Positions 35,984 to 45,294 of a DNA stretch of 55,597 nucleotides are shown piece after piece. The stretch covers positions 1 to 55,597 of the forward strand of contig JAFOML010000043.1 in assembly GCA_017425345.1 (NCBI GenBank), written 5' to 3'. Positions within the stretch are counted from its first letter, which is position 1. Each line of letters begins with the position of its first letter. The stretch comes from Eubacterium sp. (lineage in GTDB: Bacteria; Bacillota_A; Clostridia; Peptostreptococcales; Anaerovoracaceae). The notes under the pieces are model-generated. The model did no database searches. It had not been told where the DNA came from and saw only the letters and a list, made by a program, of their open reading frames with translations. A program made the position numbers and the translations under genes.

Positions 35984-37390
35984 CTAGAACCAGCCCAGTC
36001 CGAAGAAGTTGTTGATCTGGCCGATCAGTACCAGGAACATCATGATCGGCGCAACAAATTTGATGGAGAAACGATAGAATCCCTTCATCCAGAAACGATA
36101 GCCGCCTCCCTGGATCTCATCATCCAGCCAGCCGGATTTGATCCAGCCGAACAGGATCGCCGTGCAGAGTGCTCCGAACGGCATCATCAGACCTTCTGCA
36201 AGCAGGTCAAACGAGTCGAGCCAGCAGCCCTGTCCCAGGAACTGCGGGAATCCGTTCGCGCCGAGTCCGTCCAGAGAGACCAGCGTCGCCTCGATGATGG
36301 AGATCACGCCGATGATAATAACGCTCCTGAGGCGGTTCGGATGGTCTCCGCGGGAAATATGCCAGTCCATGACGGTGGAAACAACCGCTTCGAATACGGA
36401 GATGCAGGAGGTAAACGCTGCGATGAAGACCAGCACGTAGAACAGGAACCCGAAGAACGGACCTGCTGCGCCCATCGCCTGGAATACGGTCTGCAGTGTA
36501 ACGAAGATCATGCCCGGGCCCTGTCCCGGATCCAGTCCTGCCGAGAATACAGCCGGCATCGTAGCCATAGCCGCCATAACCGCAACCAGCGTATCCGCGA
36601 ACGGAACGACGATCGAGCTCTGCTGCAGATCATCATCCTTCGGCACATACGATCCGTAGGTGATCATAATACCCATCGCAAGGGACAGCGAGAAGAACAG
36701 CTGTCCGCCGGCGCTCGCCAGCACGCTGATCCAGCCGGTTCCCTTAAACACCTCAAAGTTCGGCTTGAATACGAACGCAAGTCCTTCCGAAGCACCCGGC
36801 ATCGTGCATGCGCGGATGATCACGATGACCAGCATCACGAACAGCGCCGGTATTGCAATGGCAGAGAACTTCTCAATTCCTTCGGAAACGCCTTTTCCAA
36901 CGACGAACAGACATGCGCCCAGGAAGATCAGGGTAAAGATCGTGCTCTGGAACTGATTCGTGTAGAATGCAGCAAAGAACTCGCCGCTGTCCGCATCGCC
37001 GATGCCCCAGGAAGCGTGGAAAATGTCTCCCAGGTTTGCGATCATGTACTTGACGCAGTATCCGCCGAGCACGTTGTAGAACGCGAGGATCAGGAGCGGC
37101 GACAGCCAACCCAGCCATCCGATAAAGGTATACTTGCTGCTTACTTCCTTATATGCTCCGACGACGCCCTTTCCGGTCTTGCGTCCAAGCGAAAGCTCCG
37201 TCAGTGTCATCGCCACGCCTACGCTGACGAACAGGATCAGGTAGATCAGCAGAAATGCAAATCCGCCGTTATTTCCCATCTTGTATGGGAATCCCCAGAG
37301 ATTTCCCAGTCCGACCGCCGATCCGATCGTTGCCATGAGGAATCCAAACCGGCTCCCCCATTGTTCCTTCTTATGTCCCTCGTGTTCCAT
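35984..37390 (-). CDS. Sodium-dependent amino-acid transporter (NSS/SNF family)
   Basis: A 468-residue LeuT-fold transporter with about 11-12 membrane helices. TM1 carries the unwound Na+/substrate site motif GSAVGLGNLWGFPY, and TM6 has FFSLSLAMGIMITYGSY, matching LeuT. The start MEHEGHKKEQWGSR has AGAGGAG about 9 nt upstream. The family imports amino acids, often aromatic or branched-chain, with Na+; substrate is not resolved here. The single-gene transcript is divergent from the CoA-transferase gene. Confidence 0.93.
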   Translation of the reverse strand: MEHEGHKKEQWGSRFGFLMATIGSAVGLGNLWGFPYKMGNNGGFAFLLIYLILFVSVGVAMTLTELSLGRKTGKGVVGAYKEVSSKYTFIGWLGWLSPLLILAFYNVLGGYCVKYMIANLGDIFHASWGIGDADSGEFFAAFYTNQFQSTIFTLIFLGACLFVVGKGVSEGIEKFSAIAIPALFVMLVIVIIRACTMPGASEGLAFVFKPNFEVFKGTGWISVLASAGGQLFFSLSLAMGIMITYGSYVPKDDDLQQSSIVVPFADTLVAVMAAMATMPAVFSAGLDPGQGPGMIFVTLQTVFQAMGAAGPFFGFLFYVLVFIAAFTSCISVFEAVVSTVMDWHISRGDHPNRLRSVIIIGVISIIEATLVSLDGLGANGFPQFLGQGCWLDSFDLLAEGLMMPFGALCTAILFGWIKSGWLDDEIQGGGYRFWMKGFYRFSIKFVAPIMMFLVLIGQINNFFGLGWF

Positions 37391-37426
37391 TCTAGTAACT
37401 CCTCTCTTCAATCTTTCTCGTCATTC

Positions 37427-37510
37427 ATTGCAATTGGAATAATAGCAATAGGTTTAAATATTATACGGGAATTACTGAAGTTTGTCAATTCCCACAACTT
37501 TAATTGCAAT
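37427..37510. promoter_or_regulatory. Paired ATTGCAAT palindromes in the divergent promoter region
   Basis: ATTGCAAT occurs near 37428-37435 and again at 37503-37510, about 75 bp apart. The second overlaps the -35 of the CoA-transferase promoter. Two identical 8-bp palindromes in one short regulatory region suggest a shared, possibly looping, regulator. Confidence 0.45.
37460..37488 (-). promoter_or_regulatory. Promoter of the NSS transporter
   Basis: On the minus strand TTGACA (37483-37488), 17 bp, TATAAT (37460-37465): full consensus. Confidence 0.88.
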
Positions 37511-37532
37511 TTTTTAGCGTAGACATTATACT
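37504..37532 (+). promoter_or_regulatory. Promoter of the CaiB-type CoA-transferase
   Basis: TTGCAA (37504-37509), 17 bp, TATACT (37527-37532), with the start codon about 25 nt past the predicted transcription start. The -35 overlaps an ATTGCAAT palindrome. Confidence 0.75.
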
Positions 37533-37563
37533 GGAAAGACGATCAAAATAGAAAGGACTGCAG

Positions 37564-38769
37564 ATGGAAGAGAAAGTACTGATGCTGGAAGGATTGAAAG
37601 TCCTGGACTTCAGCAAACACGTCGCAGGCCCGGCGATCGGCGGCATGCTCGCCGAACACGGAGCCAGCGTCATACATATCGAAAAACCCGGGACCGGAGA
37701 TGATTCCCGCTACTATTCCCCTGCCTGCGAAGGTTATGGAAGCTATTACATATGGCTGAACCGCGGGAAAAAGTCCGTGACCATGGATCTGAAGGATCCG
37801 GAAATGCAGCGGGTCGTCAGAGAACTGATCGCGGAGACAGATATCATCGTAGAGAGTTTTCGTCCCGGCGTCATGAAACGTCTGGGACTGGATTACGAGT
37901 CGGTCCGCGCCATTAAGCCGGATATCATCTATGCCTCGGTCTCCGCTTTCGGGCAGACCGGACCTTACGCTGACCGACCAGGCTATGACGTCATTGCGCA
38001 GGCCGCCTCCGGCCTGATGAACGCAACCGGCGATCCGGACGGCCCGCCGAGCAAGCTCGGCATGAACATGGGAGACACCGTCTCCGCGCTGAACGGCTTC
38101 GGCTCGATCTGTCTGGCGCTCTATCACCGTGCCATGACCGGACGCGGCCAGCACGTGGACATTTCTCTTGCCCGTTCGCTGATGTGGCATAACATGATGG
38201 TCGTAAAGACTCTTGCCGGAACGCCCCGCATGCGCAGCGGAAACCACGATGCCATGCTGTGCCCGTACGGGATCTTTGAAGGAAACGGCGGCCGGCATAT
38301 CGTGATAGGCTGCGCGGATAACGGGGTCTGGCATAGACTTTGTTCCGTGATGAAACGCGGGGAGCTCGCCGAAGACCCGAGGTTTGCCACGAACCTCCTG
38401 CGCGTGGAACACCGCGAAGAGACCATCGGCATCGTCGAAGACTGGCTCCGCTCCATGCCATCCATGGAAGAGGCCGAGCGCGCTCTTCTGGATGCGGCGG
38501 TCCCCTGCTCAAGAGTGTATGGAGATGAGGACATACTCTCGGACCCGCATATCCTAGGCCAGGACTGGTTCGGCGAGATCCCGCTTCCGGAAGGCGCTGC
38601 GCACGAGCATCATCCGGTCGGCGCGCACGGCATCACGACCTTCTCCGGCGGACGCCTGAGGAACGATCCCGCGCCTGATCTCGGTGCGGATAATCGGGAG
38701 ATCCTCGGAGGGCATGGCATCTCCGAGGCGGTCCTTGAAGAGATGGAACGGTTAAACCGAAGAGACTGA
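37564..38769 (+). CDS. CaiB/BaiF family (class III) CoA-transferase
   Basis: A 401-residue class III CoA-transferase. The N-terminal LEGLKVLDFSKHVAGPAIG, the ADRPGYDVIAQAASGLM block and the catalytic aspartate D171 (MNMGDTVSALNGFG) are all present. Such enzymes move CoA between carboxylic acids through an aspartyl-CoA anhydride. Stickland-type enzymes (HadA, FldA) belong here, but no 2-hydroxyacyl-CoA dehydratase is in the window, so the substrate is open. AAAGGA precedes the ATG. Confidence 0.9.
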   Translation: MEEKVLMLEGLKVLDFSKHVAGPAIGGMLAEHGASVIHIEKPGTGDDSRYYSPACEGYGSYYIWLNRGKKSVTMDLKDPEMQRVVRELIAETDIIVESFRPGVMKRLGLDYESVRAIKPDIIYASVSAFGQTGPYADRPGYDVIAQAASGLMNATGDPDGPPSKLGMNMGDTVSALNGFGSICLALYHRAMTGRGQHVDISLARSLMWHNMMVVKTLAGTPRMRSGNHDAMLCPYGIFEGNGGRHIVIGCADNGVWHRLCSVMKRGELAEDPRFATNLLRVEHREETIGIVEDWLRSMPSMEEAERALLDAAVPCSRVYGDEDILSDPHILGQDWFGEIPLPEGAAHEHHPVGAHGITTFSGGRLRNDPAPDLGADNREILGGHGISEAVLEEMERLNRRD

Positions 38770-38776
38770 ACGTAAA

Positions 38777-38811
38777 AAACACCGCTCAGGCACTGTGCCC
38801 GGGCGGTGTTT
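38777..38811. terminator. Bidirectional terminator between CoA-transferase and the 77-aa gene
   Basis: Stem AAACACCGC/GCGGTGTTT extended by an interrupted GGCA/TGCC helix. A strong T-run follows on the minus strand and TTTCC on the plus strand. Confidence 0.85.
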
Positions 38812-38820
38812 CCATTTCAG

Positions 38821-39054
38821 CTATTTCCGGATACTGTTAAGCTTTCCTCTCTGCTTGATTCTCCGGTATTCTTTCATCTGCGCCTTTATAAAGTATTCGA
38901 TCTCCTCGTCTGTCACATTCTTGTCGTAGCGGTCAAGATATTCCCGCATCTTCTGTCTCAGATTCATGATGATATACTCATCATCAATATGCGTCGAAAA
39001 TGCCCGCTTGGATGCATAGTCGAACGCCTTTTTCAACAGATTGTCTTTGGCCAT
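38821..39054 (-). CDS. Small helical protein of unknown function
   Basis: A 77-residue basic protein (MAKDNLLKKAFDYASKRAF...) with no signal peptide, membrane helix or cysteine. The predicted structure is helical, with a charged C-terminal helix rich in Arg and Lys. The ATG has a strong AAGGAGG 9 nt upstream, so it is well supported as a gene. It follows the CDF transporter by about 40 bp in the same orientation and shares its transcript. I do not recognise a family. Confidence 0.7.
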   Translation of the reverse strand: MAKDNLLKKAFDYASKRAFSTHIDDEYIIMNLRQKMREYLDRYDKNVTDEEIEYFIKAQMKEYRRIKQRGKLNSIRK

Positions 39055-39095
39055 AACTGATGCCTCCTTTCTTTGATATGCCACTACGTTCTAAA

Positions 39096-40229
39096 TCAGA
39101 AGTCCAGATCAAGGATAATGCCTGCGTCGTATCCCGGATATGCTGCGATGATCTCCTGCCGGATCTCCTCCACAACAGCTTCTCTGTTTTCTACTGCAAA
39201 GTCGATAACCACGTCCAGACGAATCTGCTTACGGTTCTCATCCACATAGAAACCGTGCATCTGCAGCACGCCCTCGTGGGACATGACGATTCTCGTGATT
39301 TCAGTCTGCATGCGCTTCCGCTCGTCGTTTCTGGTATGCACCGCGTAGATTCCTACCGCGGACAGGATCACACCGTGCTTCTGGAAGACGATCCCGGCCA
39401 GGCGCCGCTCCAGCGCGTCCACCTGATCGACGGTCATCGTATCGGGAATCTCCACATGCACCGATCCGACGAAATAATCCGGTCCGTAGTTATGCAGGAG
39501 CAGGTCATAGGCGCCCAGCACCTCCGGCTCCTCGCAGATGGTCTCCTTCAGCTGCTCCACGATCTCGCGGTCCACTCTGCTTCCCAGGATATCATCCAGC
39601 GTTTCCTTCAGCATCTCGATGCCTGCCTTAATGATGAACACAGCGATCACAACGCCCACATACGCTTCCAGCGAGATCCCGGTCGCCCGGAACAGAATGG
39701 CCGTTGCAAGTACAGAGGCTGACAGGATTGCGTCAAACTTAGCATCGGATCCCGATGCGATCAGCGATCCGGAATTGACCTGCTCGCCCTTCTTCTTCAC
39801 ATAGGTTCCCAGCACGATCTTCACGACGACCGCGATAGCGATCAGAATAAGCGCCAGATTGGTATAGGAAGGCGTCTGCGGATCGAGGATCTTCTTGACC
39901 GACTCGACGGCTGCAGTGATGCCTGCATACAGAACCAGCGCGGAGACGATCATCGCAGACAGGTACTCAATACGGCCGTATCCAAGCGGATGCTTCTTAT
40001 CCGGCTGTCTGCCCGCCAGCTTGGTACCGATGATCGTGATCACGGAAGACATGGCGTCGGACAGGTTATTGACCGCATCCAGTGTCACAGCGATGGAATT
40101 GGCTGCAAGCCCGATCACTGCCTTCACGACAGCCAGGAGCACGTTCGCCCCGATGCCGATCATACTGGTCCGCATGATCACCTTATTCCTCTGTTCCACT
40201 CTGCTCTGCTCCGTCAAATTCTCACTCAT
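39096..40229 (-). CDS. Cation diffusion facilitator (metal exporter, probably Mn-type)
   Basis: A 377-residue CDF transporter with six membrane helices and an unusually long cytoplasmic C-terminal part. The membrane metal site reads N54-x3-D58 in TM2 (LDAVNNLSDA) and D162-x3-D166 in TM5 (SGSDAKFDA). From memory the Asn/Asp set (N-D-D-D), without histidine, is that of Mn-exporting MntE-type CDFs rather than Zn exporters. The start MSENLTEQ overlaps the upstream hydrolase stop; AAAGG is 8 nt upstream. Metal specificity is inference. Confidence 0.88.
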   Translation of the reverse strand: MSENLTEQSRVEQRNKVIMRTSMIGIGANVLLAVVKAVIGLAANSIAVTLDAVNNLSDAMSSVITIIGTKLAGRQPDKKHPLGYGRIEYLSAMIVSALVLYAGITAAVESVKKILDPQTPSYTNLALILIAIAVVVKIVLGTYVKKKGEQVNSGSLIASGSDAKFDAILSASVLATAILFRATGISLEAYVGVVIAVFIIKAGIEMLKETLDDILGSRVDREIVEQLKETICEEPEVLGAYDLLLHNYGPDYFVGSVHVEIPDTMTVDQVDALERRLAGIVFQKHGVILSAVGIYAVHTRNDERKRMQTEITRIVMSHEGVLQMHGFYVDENRKQIRLDVVIDFAVENREAVVEEIRQEIIAAYPGYDAGIILDLDF

Positions 40230-40794
40230 CGTCCGCACCTTTTCTGATTTTCTTTCTAGTCTTCTTGATTACTCTCTTCAGAATGCGAAGGTCCTCTTCC
40301 ACATCCCCGACCTCCAGGCTGTGATCCGCATCCTCGAACAGGTACAGCGGGATATCCTTCTCCTCGCAGCGTTCGATCAGCTCTTCGGTATCTGTCCAGG
40401 GATCCTCGGTTCCGTGGAACGCGATCCCGCTCGCATCAGCAGCAAAATCAAATGCCTCCAGCATCGGTGTAAAAAAGATATGCTCGCAGGCGACCGGAAG
40501 ATTCTGCGCCGTGATTGCGGCAACGATCGTGCCGAGGCTCTTGGAGATAAAAAGCAAGCCGTCATAGGCGCCCACATCGACACCGGAAAGACAGTCTCCC
40601 GCATCGGAAAGCGCCTGCTCCACTGCCTCGCGCATTCTCGCCGGATCCTCCTTAATGCCCCTCGGCATCCGGGAATACTCGACGCTCACCACATCGTATC
40701 CGAATTCTCTCCTTGCCATTCTCGCTGCATAATACAGGAGCGGCTTATCCTTCCCGTATCCGATTCCCGGGAAGATCACTGCGAGCTTACTCAT
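40222..40794 (-). CDS. Alpha/beta hydrolase fold protein
   Basis: A 190-residue small alpha/beta hydrolase. The nucleophile elbow is S-K-S-L-G (LLFISKSLGTIVAA), a probable acid residue lies in FHGTEDPW and the histidine in EDADHSLE. The N-terminal IFPGIGYGKDKPLLYY carries the oxyanion loop. The substrate is unknown. It heads a transcript with the CDF exporter and the 77-residue protein. AAGGAG precedes the ATG. Confidence 0.82.
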   Translation of the reverse strand: MSKLAVIFPGIGYGKDKPLLYYAARMARREFGYDVVSVEYSRMPRGIKEDPARMREAVEQALSDAGDCLSGVDVGAYDGLLFISKSLGTIVAAITAQNLPVACEHIFFTPMLEAFDFAADASGIAFHGTEDPWTDTEELIERCEEKDIPLYLFEDADHSLEVGDVEEDLRILKRVIKKTRKKIRKGADDE

Positions 40795-40824
40795 GCGTAC
40801 ACTCCTTCGTCTTCTGATACATCA

Positions 40825-40833
40825 AGTATACCA
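40825..40833 (-). promoter_or_regulatory. Extended -10 promoter of the hydrolase-CDF operon
   Basis: On the minus strand TGGTATACT, an extended -10 (TG-n-TATACT), about 30 bp before the start codon. No clear -35 is seen. Confidence 0.5.
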
Positions 40834-40862
40834 TATCCGCCGCAGTTCGTGTAGAGTGATTC

Positions 40863-43800
40863 CTACTCGCTGTTCATAATTCGTCTCCTGAAGCGCATCA
40901 CCAGGACCGAGACCAGAAGGATGCCCGGGATCCCAAGCGGTATGCCAAGGCCTTTTCCTCCCATCAGGGGGAGATGGGGGAGCTCGGGTTTTTGTACCTC
41001 ATTTACAAAGTCTACATCCACATCCCCGGAAAGCACCACCCTCCCGGTGCTGACGCCCCGGGACAGCTCGCCGGTGATCCCCGGACCGGCACCGCCCGCG
41101 AAAGTAATACTCCCTGTCACACCTTCTGCCGGACTCTCTGAAAGCTGATACTCGCATCCGACAGTAAGCGCCCGGAACACATATCCGGTTCCGTCCCGGA
41201 CGGTCATAGTATAGGCGGCAGCGCCCGCCTCATCAGAGGTCATGACGTCTTCTGCAGCAGAACCGCCTTCTGTTCTGAGCACCGTAAACGAGGTATTCGG
41301 CGCAAGTCCGGTAAAAGCCGCCTCGATCGTAAACGCCTGCTGCCTCTGCGCTTCGGTAAGATCCTCACCGGTCACCCGTTTGGTCACAGTAAGCTCTGCG
41401 CCTTCCGGCTCGGGGTCTTTCGTGTTGGTAAATACGTATTCACGGCTGCAGGAAACGGTCTCCTCCGGCGTTGCAAGGCCGCTTCCTGCGTCGGCATTCC
41501 CTTCCGCCGACTGGGCGCCTTCCGTTCCGGCGGTTACTTCATAGGATGGCGCGTACTGCGTCTTTCCCTCTTCCGAGATGCGGTAATGCGCTCCTTCTTC
41601 CAGCCCGAGGACCTGCAGCGACTGCCCGTGCCCAAGAAGCGCGCTGACATGTGCCTGTCCGTTTTCCGGGATGACTGCGAAACGCTCCGGTTCTCCATCC
41701 TCTCCCGGTGCAATGGCCTCATAGGCATCCAGACGCAGACCGGAAAGATCGATCCGGAATTCGAACCGTTCGCCGCTTGCAGGCTCCACCTGCTTGGTAA
41801 CCTTCAGATCGTGCAAAGGACTCCGGTTCCGGAAAGTGACTTCATCCTGCTGCGGTCCTTCTCCGAAAACCTGCGGCTGCGTCTGAAGAGGCTCCTGCAC
41901 GTTCCCGGCAGTCTCCTCCTGCAGCGCCGTGACGGTTCCTTCCCCATCAGTCCGCTGGATCTCAACGGATGGCTGATATCCGTTTGCCGCCTCGGTCACC
42001 GTGTAATCTGCACCTTGCGGAAGTCCTTCGACATATGCGGTTCTGTCATGTGCGAGCGAAAAGGACACCTCACCAGCCCCATACTCGTCTGCCATAAACG
42101 GGATCACTGTCCCGGTCATCTCGGCGCCGCTCCAGCTTACTGCCTCCTGCGCATCATCACCGTAATCCGCCGTGGCATGCAGTGTCTTTGTCACGGGTGG
42201 CAGCTCGGCGTAATCCATGTTATCATCCGCGCGGTCGTACATGATCTTCGGTAGCGCGATAGAGATGCCACCGGCATTCTGCGGGGTGATCAGCGTTTCC
42301 AGATTGCTCATGCCCTGCAGCATTCCATCCGCAGAGGTAAGCGAGGAAAGGTCAAACGAACTGAGATCCAGATCCGCCATGCGGCTGACCCCGTAAAACA
42401 TCCGGTCCAAATCCGTCACGCCTGACGTGTCAAATCCGTCAAGTGTCAGTGTGGTCAGGGCCGCGCAGCCCTCAAACATACTTTCCATCGTCGTGACGCC
42501 GGAGGTGTCCAGCCCGCTGATCCCGACTTCCCGAAGGCTTCTAAACCCCTTGAACATGCCGCTCATATCGGAGGTTCCTGCTGTGATCGGACCACTGCTT
42601 ATGATAAAGACGGTATTGGTATTCGGGTCGAAAGAAGCGGTGATCGCCCCGGTTCCTGCCTCATCTACCGGGGCATTCTCACCCTCCGGCACTTCCCCAG
42701 TGCAAAACAGGACTGCCTGGATGCGGCTTACGTTCGCGATGCTGCGCAGCGCCTGATTGAAAACAGGCCCACTTACCAGAGATGCGCCGCTTCCTGCCCG
42801 TACCGGTTCCGGGATCGTATGCGCTTCCGGAGTTTTCGTCTCTCCACCCCGGACAACCTCTCCGTCCCGGTTCCCGGCCCAGGAGACAGAAAAAGCGCTT
42901 CCGGCCTGCAGAACCCAGGGCCGGATCTCCGAGAAATCCGCCGTTCCATCCTCATCGGCCATAAGGCTCCTCTGTTCCCCGTCTCCTCTGGTGACTGAAA
43001 ACAGGATTCCGGGTACTCGTTCATGATCCCCGTCCTCCAGATAGAGCTCGTCCCCCTGCTTCTGTACGCGGTAAACGGTATCCCCGACATCCGGAATGAC
43101 CACCGCATAGACACCGTTTTCCGCAAGACCGAGGAAGGATGCATTAAAATCAAAGCTGCCGCTGCCGCCACTTACGATTTTTGAGACTGCCAGAGAATTC
43201 GTCAGCACCGGCAGGGACCTGGTGTTCCGGAAGCGGTACGTATACTGCAGATCCCGGTCCGTCCCGGTCGTCTCCGGTCCGGCCATGAGATCCTGATTGG
43301 CCGCGCCCGATCCGGATGCGGTCTGGATTCCTGTCTCTCCTCCTGTCACGATCTTCGTATAGGATCCCGCATAGTCACTGCGCTTCTCCGTAATCTGGAA
43401 AGAAGTGCCTCCGGGAATGCCGGGAAACTGTACCTTTTGTCCCCCTTTCAGCTTTACCTGCTGCGTATAGTGATCCTCCCCGAGGAGAGGCGCCCGGATC
43501 GTGCGCACCGTATTCCCGTCTCCGTCTGTGACCAGTCCGCGAAAGCCCGGATAGACGCCGTTCTGCTGCACAAGCCCCGTAAACTCTACGAGAAAGGTGA
43601 AGGTATCCTCCGGATCCGAAGCGGTCCCGTTTACTTCCTTCTGCACTGTCAGGCTGTGGAAGGCCGGCACACCGATCCTGGTATGCACGGTTCCCGTGTC
43701 CTGAATACGTTCCATGCCCGTGACCGGCGCGAACGTGGTGCTCGCCGTATTGGGAATATCCACGCAGGTTCTGCCCTGCCAGGTAAAGGCTGGACCATAC

Positions 43801-45293
43801 TTCTCCTTCAGCTGCGCGCTTGTCGCGTCTTCCTCCACATGGACATGAAGCGTAAGCTTCAGGGTCGATCCCTGTTTGTTGTTATACAGCAGGCGCTGCA
43901 CCGCGGGTGAGAGGCTGCAGATATAGTCGCTTCCGCTGCGTGAAAAATACTGCGTAATAGCGGCCCCCGTCTCGAGGATCTCGGCTTCGTATCTATCCAG
44001 CGTCACATACTGCGGCAGCACATCCGTGACCTTCAGCGTTCCCAGCATGATACCGCTGCCATCCGCAGCATACTCATATCCCGCAGGGATCTCCTGCGTG
44101 ATCTCATACCGGAATGCGCAGCCGGATGCGGTCCCCTTATCCTGAATGGTATTGTGTGTCCCGTAATCCGTATCGGATGGCCCGATCACATCGTCATCCG
44201 GGACGTCGTCGTAGACCTTTTTGGCAGGCGGATCCAGCGGAGGCGCATCGGCCGGAGCATTGAATGTCGCGACCGAAAACCAGCTGTGCGCGCCGCTCGG
44301 AAACCCGGCTTGTCCTGTACTGTAGTTGTACTGGTTGGACGTGTAGATGAGTTCCATGGTCCCGGCGCTGTCGGTATCACCGAAGAACCCCATGCTGTCC
44401 TTCGGGATATCCTCGTGCGCAGTCAGACTCGCGTCTCCGTTCACCGCGGTATACCCGTTGTATCCCGAAGCGATCTGAAGCTCTGAGGTGCTCAGACAGA
44501 CAAGTCCTGTGAGATCTGTCTGGCGGACTGAAACAGCCTGTCCTTTATCGATATCACCGTACGTAAAACTCATCTTCGCATCCGGCACCGTTGTGTCTGT
44601 TCCGGCTTCGTAAACGGTAAACTTCACCTGCAGATTGGCCACATTGCCCATCAGAATGCAGGGCAGCCCGTAAAAGACGCGGCCGATTCCGACGATCGGC
44701 TTGCCCTGCCCGGCCTGATGCACGTTTCGCGTCGGCTCTGACCATTCTGTGACCGTGTATACCACGTCGACCGGAAGGTACCGGCCTTTCGCCGGGTTAT
44801 CCTCATCCCGCACGAACAGACGATAATTATTGTACCTGACCTGAATCGCATTCGTGCCCTGATTGGCTGCAAGGGTAAGGTTAAAGAAGTACATCTGCTG
44901 CTTCCAGCTATCCAGAAGCTCCGGCCCATAGTCATTGAGATTATTGGGGATAAAAGACTCATTGGTGACGACCCTGCCGGAGACCACCTGCGAGGTGCTC
45001 TCTGCGACCGCTTCGATCTGCTGCTGATACTGCACATCCGGCGGTACCAGCGCGCCCGGCGTATTGCTGTCGATCGTCCGGTAATACTTCTGCATCGCCT
45101 CTTCATCATTCACATCGATCCTCGTACCGCCGTCATTTGCAAAAGCCGCCGCATTGGTCACCGCATACAGATTCTCCGCCTTCTTCAGAGGCGCATAATT
45201 GATTGCTTCGATTCCCGCAGCCACCGGTACGGCGCTGACGAAAAGTGCTGCCAGGACAGCCAGCGACGCGATCCATTTTCTTCTCATGATCAT
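40863..45293 (-). CDS. Large cell-wall-anchored pilus adhesin (BspA-like LRR, beta-sandwich repeats)
   Basis: A 1476-residue secreted protein, probably the pilus tip. It has a signal peptide (WIASLAVLAALFVSAVPVAA) and a long N-terminal region without an obvious family. Four similar beta domains begin near residues 548, 700, 1164 and 1300 (LTVQKEVNG, LAVSKIVSG, LKVTKQVEP, LTVTKRVTG), like DUF7601/pilin-type modules. A BspA-like leucine-rich stretch lies at about 890-990 (FDTSGVTDLDRMF). The C-terminus has LPLMGG, a hydrophobic span and RFRRR: a cell-wall sorting signal with Met where Thr is usual. The start MIMRRKWIAS follows GGAGGGAG. It is the last gene of the pilus operon. Confidence 0.88.
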   Translation of the reverse strand: MIMRRKWIASLAVLAALFVSAVPVAAGIEAINYAPLKKAENLYAVTNAAAFANDGGTRIDVNDEEAMQKYYRTIDSNTPGALVPPDVQYQQQIEAVAESTSQVVSGRVVTNESFIPNNLNDYGPELLDSWKQQMYFFNLTLAANQGTNAIQVRYNNYRLFVRDEDNPAKGRYLPVDVVYTVTEWSEPTRNVHQAGQGKPIVGIGRVFYGLPCILMGNVANLQVKFTVYEAGTDTTVPDAKMSFTYGDIDKGQAVSVRQTDLTGLVCLSTSELQIASGYNGYTAVNGDASLTAHEDIPKDSMGFFGDTDSAGTMELIYTSNQYNYSTGQAGFPSGAHSWFSVATFNAPADAPPLDPPAKKVYDDVPDDDVIGPSDTDYGTHNTIQDKGTASGCAFRYEITQEIPAGYEYAADGSGIMLGTLKVTDVLPQYVTLDRYEAEILETGAAITQYFSRSGSDYICSLSPAVQRLLYNNKQGSTLKLTLHVHVEEDATSAQLKEKYGPAFTWQGRTCVDIPNTASTTFAPVTGMERIQDTGTVHTRIGVPAFHSLTVQKEVNGTASDPEDTFTFLVEFTGLVQQNGVYPGFRGLVTDGDGNTVRTIRAPLLGEDHYTQQVKLKGGQKVQFPGIPGGTSFQITEKRSDYAGSYTKIVTGGETGIQTASGSGAANQDLMAGPETTGTDRDLQYTYRFRNTRSLPVLTNSLAVSKIVSGGSGSFDFNASFLGLAENGVYAVVIPDVGDTVYRVQKQGDELYLEDGDHERVPGILFSVTRGDGEQRSLMADEDGTADFSEIRPWVLQAGSAFSVSWAGNRDGEVVRGGETKTPEAHTIPEPVRAGSGASLVSGPVFNQALRSIANVSRIQAVLFCTGEVPEGENAPVDEAGTGAITASFDPNTNTVFIISSGPITAGTSDMSGMFKGFRSLREVGISGLDTSGVTTMESMFEGCAALTTLTLDGFDTSGVTDLDRMFYGVSRMADLDLSSFDLSSLTSADGMLQGMSNLETLITPQNAGGISIALPKIMYDRADDNMDYAELPPVTKTLHATADYGDDAQEAVSWSGAEMTGTVIPFMADEYGAGEVSFSLAHDRTAYVEGLPQGADYTVTEAANGYQPSVEIQRTDGEGTVTALQEETAGNVQEPLQTQPQVFGEGPQQDEVTFRNRSPLHDLKVTKQVEPASGERFEFRIDLSGLRLDAYEAIAPGEDGEPERFAVIPENGQAHVSALLGHGQSLQVLGLEEGAHYRISEEGKTQYAPSYEVTAGTEGAQSAEGNADAGSGLATPEETVSCSREYVFTNTKDPEPEGAELTVTKRVTGEDLTEAQRQQAFTIEAAFTGLAPNTSFTVLRTEGGSAAEDVMTSDEAGAAAYTMTVRDGTGYVFRALTVGCEYQLSESPAEGVTGSITFAGGAGPGITGELSRGVSTGRVVLSGDVDVDFVNEVQKPELPHLPLMGGKGLGIPLGIPGILLVSVLVMRFRRRIMNSE

Positions 45294-45294
45294 C

